From positions 62,001 to 126,000 of the forward strand of contig CBDALO010000204.1 in the NCBI GenBank assembly GCA_965196985.1: a DNA stretch of 64,000 bases, in the 5' to 3' direction. Positions 18,652 to 26,844 of the stretch are shown in pieces. The notes beneath the pieces were generated by a model. It saw nothing but the letters and a program-made list of their open reading frames with translations, ran no database searches and was not told the origin of the DNA. Within the stretch, counting starts at the first letter, position 1. Each line of letters starts with the position of its first letter. The position numbers and the translations under genes were made by a program. Source of the DNA: 2-12-FULL-35-23 sp965196985. GTDB taxonomy: Bacteria; Pseudomonadota; Gammaproteobacteria; UBA12402.

Positions 18652-19857
18652 TTATTGCCACTGGCTTGAAAGCGGTCTTTCAAGTCGTTCATAAAATTTT
18701 GATAACACAAACTGTGACGCCATCGGTGAGACACTGTTGCCAATCATCCGAAAGCTGTGCCATTGCGTGGTATGAAACACAAACCAATCTGGAAAGCCTT
18801 GTAATCGTGCTGCTTCTCGCACACTGATCACGCGATCTTGTTCTGGGTGTAACGGTCTTACCGCTTGGTAGCCCCCACGATCTGAGCCAGTTCCAGCTCG
18901 TAAGGTCGGACACAGCCCACTCCACGCTAATCGCTTCGACCGGCTCACCGCATCTCGCTCGCCTTGCTTGACGGTTTGATAACGTTTTTTCACGGCATCA
19001 GTATGCTGTGTGGAAAAATGCCCTGAGACGTAACCTGCTTGCAGTTGCTTAACCGCAAAGTCTGCACCTAAGCCGTGAGGCGGCAGTTGGCGCAAGTGGT
19101 GGGCATACAACGAGCAATCAGTCTGTGCACGATACATTGACCAGCCGTACTCATTGGACTCAACACACGGGTCGTTAATGTCACTAATCGCTGAACGCAC
19201 AGTAGTAGCAGGATAAAGCGGCGTAAACTCTCGAGCGCTAAGGGGGTTCATCTGTAACGGGTTATACCCCATCAAAAAAACACGCTGTCGTCGAGTGGCT
19301 GCGCCACATAACGACGCATCAATCACAATCGGCTCTAACACGCAATAACGCGAATCGATGCGTTGGATAACCTGCTGAAGTAACGCCTCGTTTTTTTGAT
19401 CGAGCAGCCCCAACACATTCTCTAACACAAAGAATTTAGGCAGCAGCGCATTGACTTGCTCCACAAATGAAAACAATAAACTGCGTCGTGCATCGGTTGG
19501 GTCTTGTTTACCAATCCGACTAAAGCCCTGACACGGTGGGCCGCCAATTACACCGTCGACCGCCTGATCACCCAACCAGCGTGACCAGTGCTTTGCCGTT
19601 AAACGCGACACATCAGCTTTCACGACTTGCGTGCAAGGAAAGTTAAGCCGATAAGCAGATTGCAGTGTGGGATCAATATCAACAGCCACCGCCGTTTGAA
19701 AACCGGCCAACTCCGCACCCAACCCAAAGCCCCCGCAACCACAAAATAAATCCACCACACACGGCTGAGAAAGTGACGCGTTGTGAGTCACAGGAGAAAG
19801 GAAGCCGTGAGCGGGTTGTGTTTCAATGTCAGTGTGTTGAAAGGCTAATTGCTCCAT
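18652..19857 (-). CDS. DNA (cytosine-5-)-methyltransferase
   Basis: A 401-residue C5 methylase. Motif I is VVDLFCGCGGFGLGAELAGF (about residues 34-53), motif IV GGPPCQGFSRIGKQDP carries the catalytic Cys, motif VI is FVLENVLG, and the C-terminal motifs IX/X appear as REAARLQGFPDWF and RMIGNSVSP. The region between (about 215-320) is the target-recognition domain; its DNA target cannot be read from sequence. No cognate restriction enzyme is adjacent, so it may be an orphan methylase protecting the mobile element. Confidence 0.92.
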   Translation of the reverse strand: MEQLAFQHTDIETQPAHGFLSPVTHNASLSQPCVVDLFCGCGGFGLGAELAGFQTAVAVDIDPTLQSAYRLNFPCTQVVKADVSRLTAKHWSRWLGDQAVDGVIGGPPCQGFSRIGKQDPTDARRSLLFSFVEQVNALLPKFFVLENVLGLLDQKNEALLQQVIQRIDSRYCVLEPIVIDASLCGAATRRQRVFLMGYNPLQMNPLSAREFTPLYPATTVRSAISDINDPCVESNEYGWSMYRAQTDCSLYAHHLRQLPPHGLGADFAVKQLQAGYVSGHFSTQHTDAVKKRYQTVKQGERDAVSRSKRLAWSGLCPTLRAGTGSDRGGYQAVRPLHPEQDRVISVREAARLQGFPDWFVFHTTQWHSFRMIGNSVSPMASQFVLSKFYERLERPLSSQWQ

Positions 19858-20060
19858 TAACGCATCCCCTTGTAAGCAACACGAACGGGATCACTGACCA
19901 GCTCGCGTAATTGACGGTTAACCGCTTCAAGCGCATTAATTTCAATCCGAAGGCTAGTGCTTTCTAACCCGGCTTGTTCTTCTGCATACAGTGAGGTGAG
20001 TAACCCACCCACCTCACACAACAGGTTTTCAATTTGCTGTGAGCTCACCTTAATTTCCAT
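19857..20060 (-). CDS. Small hypothetical protein upstream of methylase
   Basis: Sixty-seven residues from the ATG at 20060, chosen because AAGGAG lies 6 nt upstream. A longer frame to 20189 has no such signal. The product (MEIKVSSQQIENLL...) is helical and acidic and resembles small plasmid/ICE regulators only in size. Its stop overlaps the methylase ATG, indicating translational coupling. Confidence 0.55.
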   Translation of the reverse strand: MEIKVSSQQIENLLCEVGGLLTSLYAEEQAGLESTSLRIEINALEAVNRQLRELVSDPVRVAYKGMR

Positions 20061-20189
20061 AACGGACTCCTTACCCCAACGTGACCACTGTCGGGGATGG
20101 TGAATAACGGCCTGTTGCCTAACAGCAAAGTATTGGTTGTTCTTAGTGGGGCTGTAGGCAACAGGTAAGCTAGGGTGGCGGTTAAACAT

Positions 20190-21233
20190 TTAGGCAGTTC
20201 CCCTTTGATGCAAAGCTGGTTGAGAGAACGATTGCTTGAAAACGGCAATCCTTTTTTCAGCTTTGTCCAACTGTTCTCGCAAGTTAGCTAACTGAGGTGA
20301 CTGATCCTCTTTTGAAAATTCGATCATGCGCTTAAGTGAGTCACGCTCTGCTACCAGCTCAACGAGCTTGAATTCATAGGCGTTTTTTTCAGCTTTCTGT
20401 TTTTCTGCAAGTTCTTGCTCGAGATTGACCGGCATGTGCCACTTGCCAATCCTGATCAACTTGCAAATGGTGTTGACCTTCTTGAGAAAGTCATCACCCG
20501 CATCCGTGAAGCAGGATTTAGACTCGAGCTCATAAACTACGCCTAAAAAATAATCCGTAAGCTTGAAATTGGTATCTTGCTCTGTAAACGCCATCAGGCG
20601 CTTTTTCACGTAGGCCAGTTGAAGCTCGGTGAGCTTCTCCCCAATGACTTGCTGTTCAGTGGGTAGGTCACTCGGTTGAATAAAACCAGCTGATACCGAA
20701 TCAGAAGTAGCACAGGATTCGGTAGACTGAGGTGGAGCCATTGTTGTTTGAGAAACAAAAGACAAAGTATCAGCAGCACAGGCAGTTGAGTGATTCGTTG
20801 AATCTGTGCCCTGCCCTATTGCTGTTGTTTTTTCGTTATTTGTTACTTTAGTTATTTGTAGTGTCGGATTAGCCGTATCCGGATTATCCGTAAGCGGTTG
20901 AGCCGGTTCCGGTGCGTCCGGTTTCGGTTCAAGCGGTACCGGTGTTTCGTACAGGTTATAGCACTGCTTAATTAGGCGACCTTTTTGGTCTCGGGCTTGT
21001 TCTTGCACAAGGTAGCGGTACTTTTTTAATTCTCTGAGGATGGAGTAAACCGAATCTCTGCCACTGGGTGATTGCTTGATGAGGTGCTCAAGCCTAATTT
21101 CCCAGTTGTCAGGTAAAGAAAGCAAATAAGCCAGCATACCTCTTGCTTGCCAGCTCAGGCGTGCATCTTGCAAGGGCTCATTAGCAATCTTGGCATAGTT
21201 GTCTTTTTTGGTTTTGACACGAATTGTAGTCAC
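20190..21233 (-). CDS. Winged-helix replication-initiator-like protein
   Basis: A 347-residue protein. The N-terminus (about residues 1-95) has a winged-helix domain, DARLSWQARGMLAYLLSLPDNWEI and SGRDSVYSILRELKKYRYLV, as in phage O-like and plasmid replication-initiation proteins. A low-complexity Pro/Thr linker (95-190) follows, then a helical C-terminal region ending in a coiled coil (about 275-335). It is the first gene of the minus-strand block and is divergent from the HTH regulator at 21540. A role in replication of the ICE/plasmid is inferred. Confidence 0.6.
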   Translation of the reverse strand: MTTIRVKTKKDNYAKIANEPLQDARLSWQARGMLAYLLSLPDNWEIRLEHLIKQSPSGRDSVYSILRELKKYRYLVQEQARDQKGRLIKQCYNLYETPVPLEPKPDAPEPAQPLTDNPDTANPTLQITKVTNNEKTTAIGQGTDSTNHSTACAADTLSFVSQTTMAPPQSTESCATSDSVSAGFIQPSDLPTEQQVIGEKLTELQLAYVKKRLMAFTEQDTNFKLTDYFLGVVYELESKSCFTDAGDDFLKKVNTICKLIRIGKWHMPVNLEQELAEKQKAEKNAYEFKLVELVAERDSLKRMIEFSKEDQSPQLANLREQLDKAEKRIAVFKQSFSQPALHQRGTA

Positions 21234-21446
21234 ACCAAACGCTCCTTGCTGGCATCAGCAAAAGTTAAAATTTGAGCGTTTTATCTACAACGTGAAACGC
21301 TCGAAAAGGCCAGTAATTGGCCTATCGAGGTAAGTTGGCTTGAAGGATATTCCCCCATGCGATTGATTAATACCCGTGATAACTGGTATTATCAACCACT
21401 TGAGGGAATCTGGGACTGATGCAATAAGCCAAGATACCTCTAAAAA

Positions 21447-21474
21447 CCTGGTATAAGTGCCAGCTTATACCAGG
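21447..21474. promoter_or_regulatory. Perfect 11-bp inverted repeat (CCTGGTATAAG, 6-nt loop)
   Basis: CCTGGTATAAG and its exact inverse are separated by TGCCAG in the 306-bp space between two divergent genes (replication-like protein and double-HTH regulator). The absence of a following T-run argues for an operator or an RNA hairpin in a leader rather than a terminator. Confidence 0.5.
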
Positions 21475-21487
21475 GCCAAGACTCATA

Positions 21488-21518
21488 GTGAGTCATTATA
21501 GTTACGATAATAACTCAC
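21488..21518. promoter_or_regulatory. Palindromic operator candidate upstream of HTH gene
   Basis: An almost symmetrical 31-bp site, GTGAGT-ATTAT on the left and ATAAT-ACTCAC on the right, ending 21 bp before the GTG start of the double-HTH protein. The position suits autorepression. A direct test is whether the HTH protein protects this site. Confidence 0.5.
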
Positions 21519-21539
21519 ATAAAATGAGATGTAAAGTTT

Positions 21540-22361
21540 GTGCTTAATAAAACTATCCAAAAATACATGGAAATAAATGGTATTGGCTCAGTGGCAGAAC
21601 TGTCTAGGCTAGCCAATATTCCAGCGACAACGCTGTATAATATCCTTGAGAATGAAGCCACAAAGCCCAACACATCAACAATAGAGAAACTAGCTAATTT
21701 TTTTAATGTCAAAATATCTGACTTTTTGACTAAAGAAAGCGGTTTGTATATTTCAAAAACAGAATTTAAATCAATTAGCGAATTACTAAATCATCTTATG
21801 GAAGATATGCACCTATCTGAACGTGAACTAAACAGAAGAACTGGTGTTCCTCAACAAACAATTAACAGAGTAGTTTCCGGAAAAACAAAAAATCCAAGTG
21901 AAGAAACCCTTAAGTCTCTGGCAGATTTTTTTTGTTTAACTTTAGATGAAATAAAATTAGTTAAGCCTTTAAATAAATTCAGAGAAAAAGGTATCTTTAA
22001 AGACAACCCAATGATTCTAAAAAACATCCCCTATCTTCAGTGGGATCAATTATTTTTGCTACCAGATGCGTTAACAACTCCTTTAAATGGTCAGCTCTTA
22101 TATTCTGAAGAGAAAAATTGCTTTGCTGTTAGTGGTAATGATAATGATCGAAACACCTATATAGTTAAACAAGAACCTTTTAACAATCATGATCTTATCC
22201 TTTGTATAGAGGGTAAGACTATTAGAATGGGTAATACACTCACTATAAAAAAAATTATTCATTTAATACCAATTGGCTTTAAACAAAAAATGGTTCCTCT
22301 AACGAAAGGTCAATATAAATATATTGGCAGAATAGTAAAGACGGTAAAGTCATGCAAATAA
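21540..22361 (+). CDS. Tandem-HTH XRE-family transcription regulator
   Basis: A 273-residue protein starting at GTG (21540); no better in-frame start exists upstream. It contains two XRE helix-turn-helix domains in tandem: SVAELSRLANIPATTLYNIL (about residues 15-35) and LSERELNRRTGVPQQTINRVVSGKTKNPS (about 97-125). The C-terminal part (about 175-273) resembles the beta-rich S24/LexA fold but lacks an obvious Ser/Lys protease pair. It overlaps the methyltransferase gene by 10 bp, so both are probably co-regulated. Confidence 0.75.
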   Translation: MLNKTIQKYMEINGIGSVAELSRLANIPATTLYNILENEATKPNTSTIEKLANFFNVKISDFLTKESGLYISKTEFKSISELLNHLMEDMHLSERELNRRTGVPQQTINRVVSGKTKNPSEETLKSLADFFCLTLDEIKLVKPLNKFREKGIFKDNPMILKNIPYLQWDQLFLLPDALTTPLNGQLLYSEEKNCFAVSGNDNDRNTYIVKQEPFNNHDLILCIEGKTIRMGNTLTIKKIIHLIPIGFKQKMVPLTKGQYKYIGRIVKTVKSCK

Positions 22362-23125
22362 CATGGTCTCCAGATAAATATGATCTATTTGAAAGTATGC
22401 GGCAACGCCCTAATCAGGATCTATTTCAGCATCTACCAACTAGCGCCTCAAAAATAATTGATATTGGGTGCGGTAATGGTAAATACTCTACAAAGCTCTT
22501 ACACCAAGCTTTTCCTAACTCATCAATCATTGCAATTGATTTATCTAAAAAGATGATTGATACAGCAAAAGTTAACCTACCTTATAAAAACATCCGGTGG
22601 GTTAATATGGATATTAATAGTTACAAATTAAATCAGAAATTTGACGTTATATGCTTAGCATCCTCATTTCAATGGCTAAAAAACCATGAGTATTACCTAC
22701 CCTTGTTTTTTAACTCGCTAACTCCTGATGGTCGTTTATTAATACAGATGCCTAATATGTTTCACCAACCTTTTTATACAGCTATTATTGAAACTGCTAA
22801 ACAATTAAATTATCAAAACCTATTGGATAACCTAAGAACATCTCCAGTTTTGTCACCCATGAAATATGACAATCTTATATCATCCTTAACCAATAAATAC
22901 CTAATCTGGACAACCACCTATTTTAATAAATTAAAAGATCCAGGTGACTTAACTGAATGGGCTAAAGGCGCCCCACTTAGACCTGTCATTAGCATGTTGA
23001 ACGATGACGAACTTAACTTATTTTTGAAAAAATATAGTTCTCTTTTAGAAAAACATTATGTAGATGAAAATGGCATACATACCATATTACCTTTTAAAAG
23101 GATTTTCTTAGTCGTTGAAATGTAA
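22352..23125 (+). CDS. SAM-dependent methyltransferase (trans-aconitate methyltransferase-like)
   Basis: A 257-residue class I methyltransferase: motif I IIDIGCGNGKYSTKLL (about residues 38-53), motif II SIIAIDLSKKMID, motif IV FDVICLASSFQWLKNH. The start WSPDKYDLFESMRQRPNQDLF and the overall layout are those of Tam, which methylates trans-aconitate; another small carboxylate could be the substrate. It shares a 10-bp overlap with the regulator, an unusual pairing for Tam. Confidence 0.8.
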   Translation: MQITWSPDKYDLFESMRQRPNQDLFQHLPTSASKIIDIGCGNGKYSTKLLHQAFPNSSIIAIDLSKKMIDTAKVNLPYKNIRWVNMDINSYKLNQKFDVICLASSFQWLKNHEYYLPLFFNSLTPDGRLLIQMPNMFHQPFYTAIIETAKQLNYQNLLDNLRTSPVLSPMKYDNLISSLTNKYLIWTTTYFNKLKDPGDLTEWAKGAPLRPVISMLNDDELNLFLKKYSSLLEKHYVDENGIHTILPFKRIFLVVEM

Positions 23126-23130
23126 TTAAC

Positions 23131-24108
23131 CTAGTCGGTTAACTTCAACGAAAAAGGATTAAAATTTGTGTATCTATCAAAAACATCAATCCCCTCTTTC
23201 TTCTTCAGATACCAAGATACTAAATATAAAAACGGAGTTGCAAATACTTCCCACATCGCCTTGATAGCTACCATACCTATTTGTAATTTAATTAATGCGA
23301 TAAAACCCAACTTATCATTAAAGGCGATACTGGAACAAACAACACTATAAACAATCTCAGCAAATAAGGTTGAACCTATTGATCTTAACCAAAGCTTTTT
23401 TCCATTAAATTTAACTTTTAATTTAGCTAATATAATGCCATTTAATGTAAAGCCAGCAATCATTCCAACAGCATTACCTATAATCATTCTCCATTGAGTA
23501 TCTAGGACTGTTTGATAGGCGACATTATTTACAATAGGAGATGGATTAAAGCTCATTACAAAACTAATTAATACACCTAAAATTACATGAACAAAAATAC
23601 AAACCCAAAGTGTTTGCCTAGCTCTAGAATAACCATAAACCTCTTGTATTAAATCAGCTAGAAAATAAATCATTGGAAAAATTAATATAGCACCTGGCAA
23701 ATTAATTCCAATGCCATCTATAACTAAATACATAAACCTATGGCCAATGATAGCGGCAAAACACCATATTGTTGCCGTTAATGCAACTAAGTAAGGAAAG
23801 AATTGGTACTGGGGTTTACTTTTCTTTTTATAAGTAGGAAATAGGCTCTTATTAAATCCATTATTTAGCAAGATACTATCCATCTGTGCTAATGATACAA
23901 TTTCAGTGTAATCATCATCATCAAATTTTTTTCTTAACTTAGGATCTAAAATAATTTCAGTAGCAAGCTTATCATGTTCTTCGGTTACTACACCTCGTTT
24001 ATTTTTGTAGCCATAAAGAATATGTGTTGCGCCATTTTCATCTTTTTGGATTCCAGATATTGTATACAAACGAAAAAAATTTGTTGCATCTAAAAAAGCA
24101 CTAATCAT
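23131..24108 (-). CDS. yhhQ: Queuosine precursor transporter (YhhQ/VUT family) with N-terminal extension
   Basis: A 325-residue protein. Residues from about 108 onward form six membrane helices with the VUT/YhhQ signatures ADLIQEVYGYSRAR and LRSIGSTLFAEIVYS, so it should import 7-deazaguanine precursors (preQ0/preQ1). The first about 105 residues are soluble and have no counterpart in E. coli YhhQ. They contain a charged region with YGYKNKRGVVTEEHDKLATEI. The gene is convergent with the methyltransferase, with 5 bp between the stops. The extension may be a separate domain. Confidence 0.82.
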   Translation of the reverse strand: MISAFLDATNFFRLYTISGIQKDENGATHILYGYKNKRGVVTEEHDKLATEIILDPKLRKKFDDDDYTEIVSLAQMDSILLNNGFNKSLFPTYKKKSKPQYQFFPYLVALTATIWCFAAIIGHRFMYLVIDGIGINLPGAILIFPMIYFLADLIQEVYGYSRARQTLWVCIFVHVILGVLISFVMSFNPSPIVNNVAYQTVLDTQWRMIIGNAVGMIAGFTLNGIILAKLKVKFNGKKLWLRSIGSTLFAEIVYSVVCSSIAFNDKLGFIALIKLQIGMVAIKAMWEVFATPFLYLVSWYLKKKEGIDVFDRYTNFNPFSLKLTD

Positions 24109-24509
24109 TAATAACGCCCTTTTTATTTTTAAAGCATAAATAATTTCGTGATTATACCAATTAAAACTTTTCGTTCAATAATAAAACAAACGATAAGCAT
24201 CTAAATTAATGAGAGTATGTACTAGTTTGCTAGAAAGCATACTAAGTCATCCTGACTTGCAAGGTTTGAAAACCTGGTCACTTATTAGCACAGATGACTC
24301 TAAATAAATTTACGTTCAACATGGTTTTAAAAAACGCTCATCCTTTGCTACGCATCTTGAAATTAATAACCTATAAGTTTGTTAATAGGTTTAAAAGATT
24401 GTAATAATTTCATTATTTTCAAAGAATCCATTGCTTTAAAAAAATTCATAAAGTACAATTTTCTCAAAATTTACAGAAAATCTATTTTTTTTAGAAAGAT
24501 GGCGGCTTT
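24109..24509. other. AT-rich intergenic region between yhhQ and parA
   Basis: Four hundred bases without a coding frame, very A+T-rich, between divergent genes. It should contain the promoters of both the transporter and the parA operon. No strong palindrome, iteron or RNA gene was recognised. The stretch just before parA (24400-24500) is dominated by A and T runs, as in many partition promoters. Confidence 0.5.
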
Positions 24510-25682
24510 ATGGACTATATGAAACACAATATTACCCCTATCGGTTTGCAGAATGCCCCCGACGTTTTAGAGGCGTTTCAAAAAGCTGGTAATCAAGCTC
24601 TAGTTGAGGTTAGGAATTATGTCACCTCCCCTCATAAAATTAAACAACCTAAAATGTGGGGAATAAACGAAGCAGCAAAGTTGATAGGAACCACATCACC
24701 TACATTAAGAAAACATGAAAAGGAACATGGGAAATTTGAAAATTTACAGTTATCTGAAGGCAATCGTAAGCTATATACTCTTGAAGCAATAAATTATTAC
24801 AGGGATAAACTAAATAAAAAATATACAAGACCGAAGGGAACTAGCCCTATTATTACTGCTGTTACAAATTTCAAAGGAGGTTGTGCAAAAACAACTACTG
24901 CTGTGCATCTAGCGCAACACTGTGCGATTTCAGGAATTAAAACCCTATTAATTGACCTGGATCCGCAAGCAACATCAACATTTTTGTGTGGTGGCATCAT
25001 ACCTGATGTAGAGCTAGAGTATGAAGATACTGTAGCAGAAGTTATGCTATCAGATTTTAATTTAATTCAAAGTATAATCAGACCCACTTCATTTGATGGT
25101 TTAGATATCTTACCTAGCAACTTAGCTATTCAAGATTTAGAACTATCACTCCCAAATTTTGAAATAAACAATAGTAAGCAATTGGGTTCACCAGCTGAAC
25201 GTTTAAAGAATGCCTTATCAAAGGTTGAAGACTCTTATGATATTATCATAATGGACTGTGGCCCTAACCTAGGTATTCTAACTATAAATGCGATTCTTGC
25301 CGCTAATTCAATTTTAATACCCCTCCCACCTAATATGGTTGATTTTGCAAGCTTTGTAATGCTGACTAAAACCTTACAAACATTACTTGATGCTACTGGC
25401 AATAATTTTGATTTTTTCCGAATTTTACTAACCAAGCATAATGGCTCTCAAGAAGCAATCAACGTTGAAAACATGATGAGAACTATTTATGGCGGCTACG
25501 TTTTGGGTAGCTCAATGTGTGAAACTGTTGAAATATCTAAGGCGGCTAGTGATATTCAATCTGTGTATGAAATCACAAAACCAAGAGGAAGCCGCGAAGC
25601 ATATAGGCGAGCTATTCTACACCTTGATAAAGTAAATAATGAGATTGTTGATTTATTCAAACAGGTGTGGGCAGCGAAATAA
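24510..25682 (+). CDS. parA: ParA plasmid-partition ATPase (type Ia, with HTH)
   Basis: 390 residues. An N-terminal MerR/HTH-like DNA-binding region (about 48-100, WGINEAAKLIGTTSPTLRKHEKE) precedes the ATPase domain with deviant Walker A FKGGCAKTTTAVHLAQHC (about 119-136), Walker A' LLIDLDPQATST and Walker B IIMDCGPNLGIL. Presence of the N-terminal HTH and size place it with P1/F-type ParA (type Ia), which also autorepresses its operon. parB follows 19 bp downstream. A second ATG three codons on is possible. Confidence 0.93.
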   Translation: MDYMKHNITPIGLQNAPDVLEAFQKAGNQALVEVRNYVTSPHKIKQPKMWGINEAAKLIGTTSPTLRKHEKEHGKFENLQLSEGNRKLYTLEAINYYRDKLNKKYTRPKGTSPIITAVTNFKGGCAKTTTAVHLAQHCAISGIKTLLIDLDPQATSTFLCGGIIPDVELEYEDTVAEVMLSDFNLIQSIIRPTSFDGLDILPSNLAIQDLELSLPNFEINNSKQLGSPAERLKNALSKVEDSYDIIIMDCGPNLGILTINAILAANSILIPLPPNMVDFASFVMLTKTLQTLLDATGNNFDFFRILLTKHNGSQEAINVENMMRTIYGGYVLGSSMCETVEISKAASDIQSVYEITKPRGSREAYRRAILHLDKVNNEIVDLFKQVWAAK

Positions 25683-25701
25683 CTTTCTGAGGATAAAGTT
25701 T

Positions 25702-26646
25702 ATGTCGAAAAAAAATATACATCAAACTGGGGCGCTAGGTGCCATATTAAATAATAAAGGCTTATTGACTGCCGAAGAAATTTTGACTAATAAAGAGCAT
25801 AATTCATCACTTTCAAAAACTGAAACTTTTTCTCTATTGGCTAAAGGAAAACAACTAAAAGACTTTGTATTAATCAATATTAAGCACACTGAATGTACCC
25901 CATGGAAATTTGCTAATAGAAGTGAAAATGAGCTAGGTGATATTAAGGCCCTTGCTGAATCATTAAAAACACAAGGGCAGCAAGAGCCTATATTGGTTAG
26001 AAAAATAGATGCTCCTCCTTTTAAGTATGAAATTATTTTTGGTAGACGAAGATTTGAGGCGGCAAAATTAGCTAACATTGATTTAATAGCTATATGTAAG
26101 GAAATTTCAGACCAAGAAGCAGCAATCGCGCAAAAGGCTGAAAATGAACACAGAAAGTCTATTAGTCCTTACTCGGAAGCGATGCACTACAAAAAACTTC
26201 TTACAGAAAATTGTTTTAAATCTGAGTCTGAGTTAGCAAGAGTTATGAGTATTCCTAAAACTACTTTTAACAACCTTATGTCATTTAATAAAATCCCCAA
26301 GAGTATTATTGATAACATACAAGACATACATAATGTCTCTATACGAATTGCGGTTGCGATAACCGTCTTACTAGGTCAAGACAAAAAAAATAACGCTCTA
26401 ATAGCAGGTATTGCACACAAACTTGGGACAGAAATAAATTCCGCTAAGCAATTACTTACGCATATTAAGTCAACAAAAGATAACAACGTAAATGATACAG
26501 AAAGTATAGTGAATAATGATGAGGACATACTTATAACCATAAAACATTCATCTAAAAACAAATCAATCAAACTTTCTTCTGAGTACTTAAAGAAGGTCAA
26601 TATTGATATTGTAAAAGGAAAGCTAATGGAATTATATGAAAGCTAG
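25702..26646 (+). CDS. parB: ParB partition protein
   Basis: 314 residues from the ATG at 25702, which is preceded by CTGAGGATAAAG; an upstream in-frame extension overlapping parA lacks a ribosome-binding site. The ParB/Srx CTPase domain shows LAESLKTQGQQEPILVR, IIFGRRRFEAAK and AENEHRKSISPYSEA, followed by an HTH (SESELARVMSIPKTTFNNLM). ParB binds parS and spreads to segregate the replicon. Two palindromic candidate parS sites lie immediately after the stop. Confidence 0.93.
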   Translation: MSKKNIHQTGALGAILNNKGLLTAEEILTNKEHNSSLSKTETFSLLAKGKQLKDFVLINIKHTECTPWKFANRSENELGDIKALAESLKTQGQQEPILVRKIDAPPFKYEIIFGRRRFEAAKLANIDLIAICKEISDQEAAIAQKAENEHRKSISPYSEAMHYKKLLTENCFKSESELARVMSIPKTTFNNLMSFNKIPKSIIDNIQDIHNVSIRIAVAITVLLGQDKKNNALIAGIAHKLGTEINSAKQLLTHIKSTKDNNVNDTESIVNNDEDILITIKHSSKNKSIKLSSEYLKKVNIDIVKGKLMELYES

Positions 26647-26651
26647 GATAC

Positions 26652-26669
26652 TGTTCGGCATGCCGAACA
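26652..26669. promoter_or_regulatory. parS: parS-like site 1 (18-bp perfect palindrome)
   Basis: TGTTCGGCATGCCGAACA is a perfect 18-bp palindrome, 5 bp after the parB stop. An identical copy lies 43 bp downstream. Perfect repeated palindromes beside parB are the usual form of the centromere-like site. Confidence 0.78.
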
Positions 26670-26694
26670 ACATAAAAACTTAATGCTGGGGGCT

Positions 26695-26712
26695 TGTTCG
26701 GCATGCCGAACA
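26695..26712. promoter_or_regulatory. parS: parS-like site 2 (same 18-bp palindrome)
   Basis: Second exact copy of the palindrome, start-to-start spacing 43 bp (about four helical turns, so both copies face the same side of the DNA). It lies just before the terminator of the par operon. Confidence 0.78.
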
Positions 26713-26716
26713 AAAA

Positions 26717-26733
26717 CCCCGTTTAAAACGGGG
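26717..26733 (+). terminator. Rho-independent terminator of parAB
   Basis: CCCCGTTT/AAAACGGGG forms a hairpin directly after the second parS palindrome, with a moderately T-rich tail. It would end the parAB transcript before the replication gene. Confidence 0.6.
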
Positions 26734-26844
26734 CTTCTGCTGTTTATTGGTGCTGATGATCAAATTGATCAACTGAACTTGACACCTTCATTATACCAAT
26801 AACCCTTCGAAGCTCAATTAACTTTGTAAAGAAGTGGGCTTGTT

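Noticed and set aside
18652..19857. Complete restriction-modification system
   Set aside because: Only the C5 methylase is present; neighbours show no nuclease motif, so an orphan methylase is the safer call.
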